Below, one piece after another: positions 54,601 through 64,000 of a DNA stretch of 64,000 nucleotides; within the stretch, counting starts at the first letter, position 1, and each line of letters begins with the position of its first letter. Under the pieces are notes generated by a model. That model was not told where the DNA came from and made no database searches. It worked only from the letters and a program-made list of their open reading frames with translations. The position numbers were made by a program, and so were the translations under genes. Source of the stretch: Eublepharis macularius (taxonomy: Eukaryota; Chordata; Lepidosauria; Squamata; Eublepharidae); the NCBI RefSeq assembly GCF_028583425.1, contig NC_072800.1, positions 94,891,001-94,955,000 on the forward strand, in the 5' to 3' direction.

Positions 54601-56009
54601 TCCTTCGGGTGGGGGAGGGCGAGGTGAGCCGGCAGTCCTGTCCGGCGGAAGGAGACTTTGCTTGCAAGGAGTGCGGGAAGGCCTTTGCCTGGAGGTCCTC
54701 CCTGAACGTCCACAAGCGGATCCACACTGGCGAGAAACCCTTCAAGTGCAAGACCTGTGGGCGAAGCTTCAGCCAGAAGCCCAACCTGCTGTGCCACCAG
54801 CGCAACCACACAGGGGAGCGGCCCTTCAAGTGCTCCAGGTGCGAGAGGAGCTTCCGGCAGAAGCAGCACCTGGTCAAGCACCGGCGGACCCACACCCGGT
54901 CCAGGCCCAGCCCCCACAGCTGCCCCGAGTGCCAGCACAGCTTCAGCAACAAGGCTGTCTTGCGGCTGCATCGGCGGGTCCACCTGCACCACCGCCAGCT
55001 CGTCTTTCAGGAGCTGAAGAAGGCTTACAAGGAGGTAGTGGCGCGGCAGCGGGAGGAGGCCCGAGTGGGCCTCAGCTGGGTGGCCAGGCCTAAAGGAAGG
55101 CGGCGGGGGGCGAAGAAGTTCATCTGCAGTGAGTGTGGGAAGGGCTTCACCTGGTGGTCCTCCCTGAGCATCCATCAGCGCATCCATACTGGGGAAAAGC
55201 CATTCCCTTGCACCGAATGTGGAAAGAGCTTCACTCAGAAGCCGAACCTCTTGCGGCATCTCCGCTACCACAGTGGCGAGAGACCACACTCGTGTTCGGA
55301 GTGCGGCAAAGGCTTCACCCAGAAGCAGCACTTGGTGAAGCACCAGCGCACCCACATGGCAGGGAAGGGGTTCCAGTGCCACGCCTGTGGGCAGACCTTC
55401 CCAACCAAGGGAGCGCTCACGGTGCATCAGAGGGCCGGCCACATGGGGGCTGGTCTCCTGGAAACAGGAGTGGTGGATGAGAAAGGCTGTTGCCCCCTTG
55501 GCCAGCCGGAGAGCCTCGTGGGAATGATAGGCTCTCTGATTTCCAGCAGCCAGATGATCTTCCAGCCACCGGATCTCCTGAGTCAACCGAACGATGTTGA
55601 TGGGCAGCCGGTCCTGATAGTGGAGCCGGGCACTCGGCCGCAGGCTCTATCCCAAACCAAGAAGGGTGTCTTCTGGAAGCCAGAGGTCCCAAAGGCCCCT
55701 GCCCCAGAGCAGAAGCAGTACATCTGCAACGAGTGTGGGAAAGGCTTTGTGTCATGGTCGGCTCTCACCATCCACCAGCGGATCCACACGGGGGAACGGC
55801 CCTATCAGTGTGGCGAGTGTGGGAAGAGCTTCAGCCAGAAGCCCAACCTGGTGAGACACCAGCGTTACCACACAGGGGAGAAGCCCTATCCCTGCACGGA
55901 GTGTGGGAAATGTTTTGTCCAGAAACACCACCTCACCAAGCATCAGCGAGTTCACAAGAAGGAGGCCTGCCATGTTCCCGCGCTGACTGTGAAAACAGAA
56001 GAGCGATAA
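51671..56009 (+). CDS. C2H2 zinc-finger gene C, 11 fingers, no KRAB
   Basis: Exon 51,671-51,734 (ATG in AGAGATGG context) encodes MEPVEEIGLWSPRQALLDTG and a final serine. Donor GTAGGT follows; the acceptor is CTCTTACAG at 54,318. Exon 54,319-56,009 continues in frame (DVSSVTRVEKEQPPEG) to TAA, about 584 residues in all. Residues about 24-134 are basic/Ser-rich and Ala/Gly-rich. Fingers fall in blocks of four (about 135-239), four (about 289-395) and three (about 489-567). Each block starts with a W-S-S/A-L finger, then QKPNL, then QKxHLxKH. No KRAB or SCAN exon was found between promoter and fingers. The likely role is nuclear DNA binding. Not assigned to a named gene; ZNF775, which neighbours REPIN1 in mammals, is one candidate to test. 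Confidence 0.85.
52183..52390 (-). mobile_element. 3' end of a Penelope-like element, minus strand
   Basis: On the minus strand CTGAAGA (52,296-52,290), a GCCAGT/GCTGGT stem and GAAACGTCA (52,268-52,260) match the element end at 9,758-9,792. TTTTCCGGGCTGTACGGCCG is the inverse of the shared terminus. It lies in the gene C intron. Confidence 0.65.
53349..53394. repeat. 46-bp imperfect palindrome
   Basis: TTCCTTGTCGCGCCAGGGAT and the inverse of ATTCCCGGCGCAACAAGGAA pair over about 22 bases around a GATGTCA centre. It sits inside a repeat-like block (about 53,215-53,510) that ends CACCTGGCAACCCT. Confidence 0.6.
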
Positions 56010-56915
56010 GGAGATACTGATTGGAAAGGGGACAAAGATTCCCAGTTTTTGCCTTTTGGTAGCCTCTCTGGAGGCTAGGAGGAGGAAGAGGAGGTCTGCT
56101 GCCTTTTTCCCCTCTGAGGAGGTTTACGTGGGGAGCCCCACAAGGCCAGTTGTCTCCCCCTCTAGTTTTGGTGGTGTGCACATGTGGTGTGAGTCCACTG
56201 TGTGGAGCTGATTGGACTGCAGCCACGGAAAAGCCAACAGTGGCTGGACCGACTGGTTCTCTGCATCGGCTTTCCACCACAAGCCAGGCACAAAGCGTCT
56301 CCTTGGCATAAAGCCTCCCAAATGGGAACTCCCTTCAGAAGAGTTTTCTCTTGGCTTCTCCCCATGAATGCTTAGGAGATGCTCAGTGAATTTAACTCTA
56401 AATTTTAAGAGGGCCATAAAATGCGTTGTTGTTGTTGTTTTTGGTTTCCCCATATGCCTTGGATTGTGATCCTAAGCACACTTAGAAGAGGGTTTAAGTG
56501 TGACTCTAGTGGGCAACCCCCCTTTCCTCTGGGGTTTTGCATTTGGACGCTGTCTTGTGGACATGGGGCCGTTGCCCACGCGCAGCAGTGAAATCCGCGC
56601 AACTGCTTTGTGCAGGTAGCTGCCCAATTGACAAGTGGGGCCACAGAGGGGTGGCCTTTAAGACATGTTTTGTATGGGTTTTACTAATGCTCCCTGCCTT
56701 GGATCCCTGTTTATCTGGGAGAAAGGTGGGTTTACAAATAATCGAATTAAAAGCCCTCTGGGAAAGTGCTTTTGGCTTGTAAGTGTCATGCTTAAATCAG
56801 TTCTTACTTCCAAATAGGACTGGATGTGTGAAGCGTTTCTTAAGTGTGTCGAAACATGGGGTTGTTTGTAACTTGATTACTGGATCACAGAATAAAGTCA
56901 GTTATCATTTGAAGA
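56010..56915 (+). other. 3' UTR and polyadenylation signal of gene C
   Basis: The first clear AATAAA after the stop is at 56,891-56,896. No other feature lies between. Confidence 0.6.
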
Positions 56916-57016
56916 AATTAGATTAGATAACCATGTGATGCACCTTCGGTCTTCTGCGGCTGCGAGCGACGCCCCGAGAGGGAGCTGTGAACTGGATGCA
57001 TGTCGGTTCTGCAACA

Positions 57017-57181
57017 TAATCAAAAAGAGTCCAGTAGCACCTTTAAGACTAACCAATTTTATTGTAGCATACGCTTTCGAGAATCAAGTTCTCTTCATCA
57101 GATGCATGATCCGAACTGGTCAAATGTCTGGACTCTTTTTGATTTTGCTACTACAGACTAACACGGCTAACTCCTCTGGTT
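57017..57181 (-). mobile_element. Penelope-type repeat with hammerhead-like core
   Basis: AGAGTCCAGTAGCACCTTTA starts the plus-strand view and CAGACTAACACGGCTAACTC ends it. On the minus strand CTGATGA (57,101-57,095), a GAGAA/TTCTC stem and GAAA (57,078-57,075) are intact. GCAT before and ATGC after can pair as a short stem I. Confidence 0.7.
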
Positions 57182-58210
57182 CTGCAACATGAGATCGCTG
57201 GTTGTACACTGAGAGTATCCACCTTGTGTGGCTTGTTGACTTTAGGGAAGGCACACAAGGTTGCCTGTAGGGTACTGTAGATCAATTAATCTGATTCACA
57301 AGCACCTTTGGCAGCTCATCCTAGGAAAGGAATGTTAACCTTTTCCCAATTTGGTTAGGCCTCTAATGCACCCTTGAAACTTTGGGCGGGGGGGGGGGGC
57401 GGAATAGTCACTTCAGATGTGTGTGCCCTGCTTCTCATTGTGGCCGAATCCCAGCTAGAATGGCATAAATAAGGAGAAACAGAAAGATCGGCAACGGTCG
57501 CTGCCGTAACATTGAGCAGAAATGGGATGCCCAATGTGGATGACTGAAATCCTGTCAACCCTGCCCGGTTAAGAGATTTTAAGGCTTGAGTAATTTACCA
57601 GTTTTTAGAATTGGAGTGTGAAGAAAGGGGGGGGGGGCACACCTGCCAGGCTATGGATGACAGGATACAGCGGACCGATCTCTGGGCCACTGCATCAAGA
57701 CACAGGTTCCTGGTTAAATGGCTTTTTATTCAGAAATCAGATCATTTCTATACACAGGTCCATAGTTTACTTAGAAGCAAGAAAGCCTCCAAGCAGTACA
57801 GCTTCCGTGAAAGGAATAGAGAGGCTTGAGGAAAGTACAGGGCTAAATACTCAAACATTTCCCTCCTCCCTAACCCACCAGTTTTGAGCGGGAAGAAGTC
57901 TGGGAACTTTTGCTGGAGTTTACACATCAGCTAGACAAGGCAGAAAGAAACGGTAACATTTCGAACACTACAAGGTCATCTTGGTGAGCTTCAAAGAAAG
58001 AGATTTCCCAGCTGTGTTCTCAGGCTGGGAGAGGGAGAAACGAAAGTGATGCATATAGCATTTGCAACATGAAATCAAAACACAGCATTAGCAATCAGCA
58101 TCCCCTAGAACAATGACATGGATGTAGGGGTTACAGACATGACAGCACCAGGGCAAAATGAAGATGAAGAGATAATTGGTACAGAAGAAATCTTCCCATA
58201 TATACACTTA

Positions 58211-58231
58211 GGAGAGAGAGAGAGAGAGAGT
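58211..58231. repeat. (GA)n microsatellite
   Basis: About ten GA dinucleotides. Confidence 0.9.
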
Positions 58232-58283
58232 CTCTGCTAAATTGTATATACAGCAACGGAAACTAAAAAGAAGCTGGAAGATG

Positions 58284-58400
58284 CCCCCTGACGAAGCTGC
58301 GTTGAAACGCATAGGAGTTGTACTATTATTAAAGATTCCTTCTGCACCAAGCTTCTTCATCTTGGAATTGGACTGTGCAGAGGAAGAACCCAGAAGCCAG
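58284..58400 (+). mobile_element. Penelope-type pseudo-LTR fragment
   Basis: CCCTGACGAAGCTGCGTTGA then AACGCATAGG has the CTGACGA...GAAACGC arrangement (58,288-58,307) found in pseudo-LTRs, followed by TTATTAAAGATTCCTTCTGC. The middle stem is weak, so the ribozyme call is uncertain. Confidence 0.4.
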
Positions 58401-58557
58401 CACCCTTCTGCTCTTTCTTGACATTTGCCCATAAAGCCCAAGAATTGTTTGCTTTGGCAGAGAGGGTCCTTGGAGGGCATCGGAGCAGACATTTGGCTAA
58501 CCTTCCCCAGGCCAGGCAAAGACAAATACCTTCCCTCCCTCTCCCTGAAGGAGTGAG

Positions 58558-58628
58558 CTGCGTCTCTCAGAAGCTTGTACCCTACCACAAATTTTGTTAG
58601 TCTTATAGGTGCTGCTGGACTCTTGCCA
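58558..58628 (-). mobile_element. Short Penelope-type repeat fragment
   Basis: TTGTTAGTCTTATAGGTGCT then GCTGGACTCTTGCC is the inverse of the family start. The core is not kept. Confidence 0.45.
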
Positions 58629-58644
58629 GTTTGGGTTAGGGTTA

Positions 58645-58900
58645 AGATCCAGTTTGGTGTAGTGGTTAAGAGCGCAGGACTCTAATCTGGAGGGCTGGGT
58701 TTGATTCCCCACTCCTCCGCTTGAAGCCAGCTGGGTGGCCTTGGGCTAGTCACAGCTCTCTCAGAGCTCTCTCAGCCCCCCCCCCCACCTCACAGGGTGT
58801 TTTGTGGTGGGGATAACAACAACATATTTTGTAAACCGCTCTGAGTAGGTATTAACTAAGTCATCCTGAAGGGAGATATATAAATCGAACGTTGTTATTA
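58645..58900 (+). repeat. tRNA-derived squamate SINE
   Basis: CAGTTTGGTGTAGTGGTTAA (box A region) and GGGTTTGATTCCCC (box B region) are followed by the AAACCGCTCTGAGTAGGTAT body and an ATATATAAATCGAACGTTGT tail with a short trinucleotide run. Confidence 0.85.
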
Positions 58901-59639
58901 TTGCTGTTTTCTGCTGCTACAGACAGACGAACAGGGCTACCCATCTTGATCTCCTTCCCTCCCTCTGAGATGGGTGGAGGCTTGAACCCCTTCAGGGGCC
59001 TAAGTGCATCCGTGGGCCTCTCTCTTCCCAGGATGAGAGGAGGTGGGCTATGGACTCCAGGGGCTGCTGCAGGTGGTTCCTGCCTGAGCGCTCCCCCCCC
59101 ACCCCCACCCCACCCCGCCCGCTCTGTTGCAAATGGCTGCCTTTTGCATTTCAATAGGGCGGTTGGACTACAAGCCTCTCTCTGAATCCCTCAGTTGCAG
59201 GGCCCAGCCCAGGTTTTGTACTGAAGGGTATGAAGGGTGCTGTGTGGGCTCCGGATCATTTAACATACCAATGAGGTCTCTTTCAGTTGACTTTTGTCTG
59301 AGGCACACAGTTCTTTGCCTCTTTGCACACACTCCTTCCGAATCGAGTCCTGCATAAGTGGGCTCGAATTCCTGGGGACTTTTTTGGGTGCTGAGGGGTT
59401 GGTTCAGCAACACGAAGCCACGCAGAGACTTTGACCCCCCCCCCATATACACAACTGATCCCTTCTAGTGTAACAGGGGATTTTACACCATTTGCTGAGA
59501 GGGGAGAGAGACTCTGGCGGGCGGAGGCAGGGCCGTATTCGCCCACAGCCGGCCCCTAGGCTTTCAGGCGTTCCAGGCCCCCTCCGGCACTTCAGTCTCC
59601 CCCCCCCCTATTGCTGACGGCCTGACCCTGGTAGGGTAG

Positions 59640-59945
59640 GTACCAGACCGCAGTACATAGCTCTATATCCACTTTGAGGGTCTCCTGAAGAATTCTATTT
59701 AAAAAAATCGTAAAATATTTTTATTGCTTGAGTAGAACACTTCAGAAAAGCACATTCTGGTTGTATAATTGTTCAAGACTGTAATATATTGAAGTGAATA
59801 AAATTTTTATCATCTATTTAAAAATATATAATTTATGGATAATTGTTTTAATATAAGAGACAATTTGTCACTTCAATAAGGAAGCAATTAATTATCTTAT
59901 TAATAGAGGTTATATAAGAGAATAAATCAATTGTAATTTATGTGG
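59640..59945. other. AT-rich block in otherwise GC-rich DNA
   Basis: A sharp drop in GC with AATTTTTATCATCTATTTAA-like sequence. No frame or repeat family was recognised; it is probably an old transposon body. Confidence 0.4.
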
Positions 59946-60124
59946 GGGTGTGACTCAGCAAAAAATATTGACAGGCCCCTAGTCCCGGCGGGGCCTCTGG
60001 GCTTCGGCCTAGTCAGCCTTAGGAATAGTACAGCCCTATTCAAGAGGTGCCTTCCAAACTTCGGATGGCTCAGGCGAAAGGTGTCTGAACTGCTGACCAC
60101 TTGTGTCCCGCCTCGAAGCCAATC

Positions 60125-60560
60125 TGAAATGTATTTCTTCATTTTACACAATTTATATCCAGCCTTTCCACCCTCACAAGGGCCACCGAGAAGGCTAAAA
60201 CATACACAATAAAATCACCCAAGAAAACCATCATTAAAACAATTAAAACCAGAGCTAAAATACATACAGAAAACAACATTTAAAAGCGTTGGACAGGAAG
60301 GAAAGATCACTAAGGCAATGCCAAACAAAACAAAAAAAGTCTTCACCCACTGGCGGAAGATGTCAACAGAAGGGGTCAGGTGACTCTCCCTGTGGAACAG
60401 AGAGTTGGGTGCCGCCACCGAGAAGGCCGTCTCCCAGGTTGCCACCCACCAAATCTGACAAGGCCAGGACACCCCAAGCGGGGCTTCCAAAGATGGCCAC
60501 GGCGGTCAGGGAGGTTCATAAGCTCACAGATTGTCCTTTGGGTATCACATGACACTCTTC
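60125..60560 (-). repeat. L2/CR1-like LINE 3' fragment
   Basis: AAAACCATCATTAAAACAAT, GTCTTCACCCACTGGCGGAA and GCCGCCACCGAGAAGGCCGT are segments of a common squamate LINE 3' end, here inverted. Confidence 0.5.
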
Positions 60561-60714
60561 TATGGCTGAAATCAAGGGGGTCTCATTCTGCCACGTCCAG
60601 GAGGGCAGATTGCCTGAGAATTGTCAGTTTAGCCTAGAGTTTTGCCCCAATACCAGAACATTCCCAGCATCTCTTCTGGGTGCATGAGAGTGACATCAGT
60701 GCACTGGGACCCTG

Positions 60715-60770
60715 CTAAGAGTATGAGCTTTCATGAGCCACAGCCCACTTCTTCAGATAATTAATAAATA
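60715..60770 (-). mobile_element. Penelope-type core fragment
   Basis: On the minus strand CTGAAGA (60,756-60,750), GTGGGC/GCTCAT stem and GAAAGCTCATAC remain. Confidence 0.5.
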
Positions 60771-61397
60771 TAATAGGGTATGATTTGCAGAAATGTGGAA
60801 ACAAACATAAATATGAATTCAGAGATAAAACACTGCTGAAACAATAAGGAATTAAACACAACATCTTAACAATGCAGAAACTACTCAATAGGATCATATC
60901 CACACCAACAGACAGTACCCAGTAGTATAGTCTACAGTTCCTACCCCTTTACCAAGGCATATCTCTGAACCATTTCCTTACAGTACAGCCCTCCTACCTG
61001 TGGGAAAAAAGCCATCCTGACTAATTCAGCTTCTGTGGAAAGCCAGGAGAATGGGAGCTCTTCTGATTTGTTCTGTAAGGTGAGGGCCACCCCCCAAAAT
61101 GCATGTGAATGGATGGGGCAGCAGTTTATTTAGCCTGACTGCAGGGTGGAGTTGGTAGAAGGCCCAGTTCAGATAATTGGCCATCATGGGGGGCATCACT
61201 GTTTTGGGAAGAGTATACTGAGCAGCTCTGCCTCTGGGATATTAACAGTGCTGCCAATCTAGCTTCCTGGGGGAGTGGAACGAGGACCCTCCCCACACCA
61301 CATGAAGAGATTTTGAAGGAAAGCAGGGGAATGGGTTGCATGCCCAAGTCCTCCCCAAAGATGCTGCTAAGAAGCTAAGCTGCCAGGACCCTGGGAG

Positions 61398-61632
61398 CCA
61401 GTTTGGTGTAGTGGTTAAGAGCGGCAGGACTCTAATCTGGAGAGCCAGGGTTGATTCTCACTCCTCTGCCTGAAGCCAGCTGTCAGCCACAGCTCTCTCA
61501 GAGCTCTCTCAGCCCCACCCACCTCACAGGGTGTTTTGTTGCCGGGATAATAATGACATACTTTGTAAACAGCTCTGCGTGCGCCTTAAGTTGTCCTGCA
61601 GGGCGGCATATAAACCCAACGTTGTTGTTATT
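61398..61632 (+). repeat. tRNA-derived squamate SINE
   Basis: Same family as 8,541 and 58,645, with box A, a diverged box B (GGGTTGATTC), the CACCTCACAGGGTGTTTTGT body and a GTTGTTGTTATTA tail. Confidence 0.85.
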
Positions 61633-61639
61633 ACACTCG

Positions 61640-63080
61640 GCGGGTGGGGCCTCATAGGTCAGGGGTGGGCCTGGCCGCCCTGCCCCCCCACCGCCAGCCT
61701 CACGGGGGTCCCTTGCCTGGCAGCGCCGGCCTTCCAAGCAGCCCGGGGTTCCGCTCCTCTGCGGCGGGGCTGGACCGGCCGGCCTGGGCCGCAGCCCACG
61801 ACACGATGCGCTGAAGCACCGGCGAGCACGTGGAGGGCGGATCCGGCGCTCCCCGCCCCGCGAGCCGCAGCCCGGCGCCTGCAAAACGGCCGAGCCAGCG
61901 CGCAGCTGGGCGCGCCTTCCCTTGCCCTTTCCAGACGGGCCCGGGCCGGGAACGCAGAGCCCGAGCGCCGCCGGGGGCTTCTCGAGAACCGGCGCGTCTG
62001 CTCTGGCCCAGCGCGGCGCCGCGAGGCAGCCAGGGCTCCGGGCTTGGCCCACGCGGGACGCCTTTCGCGCACGGAGCGCTTCGCCCCAAGCGCCGGCCCT
62101 CCGTGCGGCGCTTCCCGGGAGCGGCTCGGCAGGGCGGCCGAAGGCCGTCTCCGGGCGCAGCAGGGGCTTTGGCGGCCGGGGCCTGCCGGACGGGCCCGCC
62201 CCGCGTTCCCGGTCGAGTCCGGCCGCTCCTCCTCGGGGCAGGCGCGCCGGCCTGCAGCCCTCACCGGGCGCTTCGTCAGGCAGGGCCGGGCGGCAGGGCC
62301 CCGGCGCAGGAGGCGGGGCGCAGCGCAGCGGAGCGGGCAGGCAGCCTCCTCGGCGCTGCGGCGGCAGGAAGCGGCGCCTCCCAGAGCTGGGCCGCGGCGG
62401 GCCGGGCAGGATGCCTCGCAGCAAGGCCCGGGCGGGGCGCGCGGCGGAGGCGGCAGGTGAGCGGCGGGCGGAGCCCCGGGCCCGATCCCGAGCAGGGGCT
62501 GGCCTGGCGCCCGGGAGCCCGGCCCGGTGGGGAAGGCGGGGGCGGGAGGGGCGGGAGCCCCGCGCATTGCAGCAGCCGCGCCGCGGGGCCGGGAGCGGAG
62601 CCGGAGGAGGGGGCCGCGGGCCAGGCCGGGCTGCGCGCACGTGGCGGCGGGGAAGGGGGGGGGCTGGAGGCGCCGCTGCCCCGCCGGCCCGCCTGACCTT
62701 GGGCGCCTCGCCCGGCCGCGCTCGGGGAGGGGGCGCTGGGCCGGGCCGGCCGCTCTGCAAAGGGGCCGAGGCAGGTCGGGGCTGCCGGGCCGGAGAGGAG
62801 GCGGCGGCGCTGCGGGAGGGCCCGGCCGGGGAGTGCAGGCCCGGGGACGCCCCGCCGCTCGCAGCGCTGGAGCCGGGCAGGCTCGCGGCCCGCTGCATTG
62901 TGGGGCCGGTAGTCCTCTTGGCCTCTCCGGGCCGGGACGAAGCCGGCTCGTCGTGGGGGCCTCGTCCGGGCGGCTCCTGCCTCCCGCGCGCGGCGGCGCT
63001 TTGGGTGGCGCTCGAGGCGCCTCCGGCTGAGCAGGGCAAGAACGCGGCGCCCCCCTCGAGCCCAGCGCTGGGACCCCGGC
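61640..63080 (+). promoter_or_regulatory. CpG-island promoter of zinc-finger gene D
   Basis: Dense CpG over about 1.4 kb. It contains the first coding exon of gene D and, downstream, a minus-strand ZNF143-type motif (ACTACCGGCCCCACAATGCA, 62,913-62,894). Confidence 0.65.
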
Positions 63081-64000
63081 GGGGGGGCATAGACGAGTGA
63101 CCCCCCCCTCACCGGCAGGGCGTTGGAGGCAGCAGCTGGCAGTCCTCCGACTGCCCCCCACACACACTGCCAATGCACTGCAGTGCCCTGGATGCCGACG
63201 GGAGCCCCCATGCATGACCAGCACCCCCCCCCCCGCGTGTGTTTCTGTGGCCCTCTCCCTGGCCTCGTTCTGGCCCATCAGAACCACAGCCCCTGCAGCT
63301 GTGACGAGCGGCGCTTTCTTGCACCTAAGTTATTCTGTGTACAACGCCCAGACTTGCAAAGTATTGGGGTGAGAGTCCAGCAGCACCCCAAAGACCCAGA
63401 TTTTCCGTGTGGCAGCTTAGGAGAGTCAGAGCTCCCCTCCTCGGACTCTCCGAAGCTCCTGCCCTGAAACTCTTGTTAGCCTCCCTGGGGCTGCTGGACT
63501 CTGATCCGGCTGTTCTGCTGCAGACCAGCCCAGCTGCCCAGCTGAAAGGATGGGGAAGAAGGTGCAGCTGGAGCTCCTCCCCTGACGGCTGCAATTCTGG
63601 CCCGGCTCTTGCTGGCTTCCGCTTGCAGAGCTCCCCCTGCGGCCGGCCGCCGGGCAGGGCTGGCTTGGCTTTTTTGTTTTGTTTAGCAGTGGAGTTGCCT
63701 GGGGGCTGGGTTCTCTTTGCTAGCGAGCGTCAGGCCTCCGTGCCCAGCGCACTCCTGATCCCCTTGCTATGCTTTCTCTCCAGCAGGCGGCAGCCCCACG
63801 GAGGGCGAAAAGGAGCAAGGCGCCCTGCCCGCCCAGGGCTCCCCACCGGGGGAGAGGCCCTTCCCGTTCCCTGCCTGGGAGGAGAGCTCGGGGGATGAGA
63901 ACGTCTTGGTCATCCACAGCCAGGTGGAGGAGGAGGAGCACAAGTGCCTGGTGTGTGGGGAGAGCTTCCGCCAGTCGCTGAGCCTCCTGAGGCACCAGAA
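62411..64000 (+). CDS. C2H2 zinc-finger gene D, partial at the window edge
   Basis: Exon 62,411-62,456 encodes MPRSKARAGRAAEA and a final alanine, then a GTGAGC donor in phase 1. The next exon begins at 63,784 or 63,787 (CAGCAG, a NAGNAG acceptor; both keep the frame) and runs past the edge. It encodes GGSPTEGEKEQGALPAQGSP, an acidic stretch (WEESSGDENVLVIHSQVEEE) and the first C2H2 finger (CLVCGESFRQSLSLLRHQ), cut at 64,000. The start has a G at -3. No KRAB domain is seen in the part available. It probably encodes another nuclear DNA-binding protein; the family member cannot be named. Confidence 0.75.
63362..63525. mobile_element. Palindromic Penelope-type repeat, fourth copy, in the intron of gene D
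   Basis: The outer arms GAGTCCAGCAGCACCCC and GGGGCTGCTGGACTC are exact or near-exact inverses. The centre (GGAGAGTCAGAGCTCCCCTC then GGACTCTCCGAAGCTCCTGC) is related to 4,387-4,459. Confidence 0.55.

Noticed and set aside
54324-55586. Minus-strand 420-codon frame
   Set aside because: Antisense shadow of the gene C zinc-finger exon; such shadows are regular in repeated finger arrays. The same applies to 18,640-19,152 and 30,614-31,201.
61498-63287. Long open frames on both strands (530, 542 and 392 codons)
   Set aside because: They cover the gene D CpG island and part of a SINE, with no protein features. Only the short exon at 62,411 has a proper start, donor and matching next exon.

Overview
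The window is vertebrate nuclear DNA, most likely from a squamate reptile (a lizard, possibly a gecko). The basis is mixed: split genes with GT-AG introns, CpG-island promoters, KRAB/C2H2 zinc-finger genes, a 5S-rRNA-derived SINE with a Sauria-type tail, tRNA-type SINEs with the A/B boxes seen in lizards, CR1/L2 LINE ends, Penelope-like elements and hAT MITEs. The high GC content and dense genes would suit a microchromosome or a GC-rich chromosome arm (inference).

Host genes. On the minus strand at 2.4-2.6 kb lies the first coding exon of a gene that looks like RARRES2 (chemerin). The rest are plus-strand C2H2 zinc-finger genes, each with its own CpG island. Gene A (promoter 10.5-12.2 kb, exons 15.4-19.9 kb) has a decayed KRAB-A exon, two tandem KRAB-B-like exons and 7 fingers. 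Gene B (promoter 26.3-27.4 kb, exons 28.6-31.7 kb) has an intact KRAB box and 8 fingers laid out like mammalian REPIN1. Gene C (promoter 46.1-47.6 kb, exons 51.7-56.0 kb) has no KRAB box and 11 fingers built from a repeated finger module. Gene D (promoter 61.6-63.1 kb, exons 62.4 kb and 63.8 kb to the edge) is cut by the window end. In human 7q36.1, RARRES2 and REPIN1 are neighbours close to the ZNF282/ZNF777 KRAB cluster, so this looks like the reptile counterpart of that locus. The proteins are expected to be nuclear DNA-binding regulators, with KRAB-bearing ones recruiting TRIM28-type repression.

Repeats. The largest feature is a broken Gmr1-like Ty3/Gypsy element on the minus strand (33,550-45,276), inserted into an older CR1-type repeat. 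Its gag carries a SCAN-like capsid region. Its right LTR is about 8.3 kb long because it holds a roughly 69-copy, 109-bp minisatellite (about 37.5-45.0 kb) with higher-order structure and an AATAAA signal in nearly every monomer on the element strand.

At least ten smaller Penelope-like remnants are scattered through the window. Several keep hammerhead-ribozyme-like cores (CUGANGA, stem, GAAA). Two can be folded by eye into nearly complete hammerheads, at 4.39-4.46 kb (type III, plus strand) and 23.84-23.90 kb (type I, minus strand). One copy at 9.0-9.85 kb keeps a GIY-YIG endonuclease reading frame.

Stretches with no supported gene: 1-2.4 kb (one weak exon candidate), 4.5-6.0 kb, 12.2-15.4 kb (intron of A with a CR1 end), 19.9-26.3 kb (apart from the inverted repeat), 31.7-33.2 kb, 47.6-51.7 kb, 52.4-54.3 kb and 56.9-61.6 kb (repeats).
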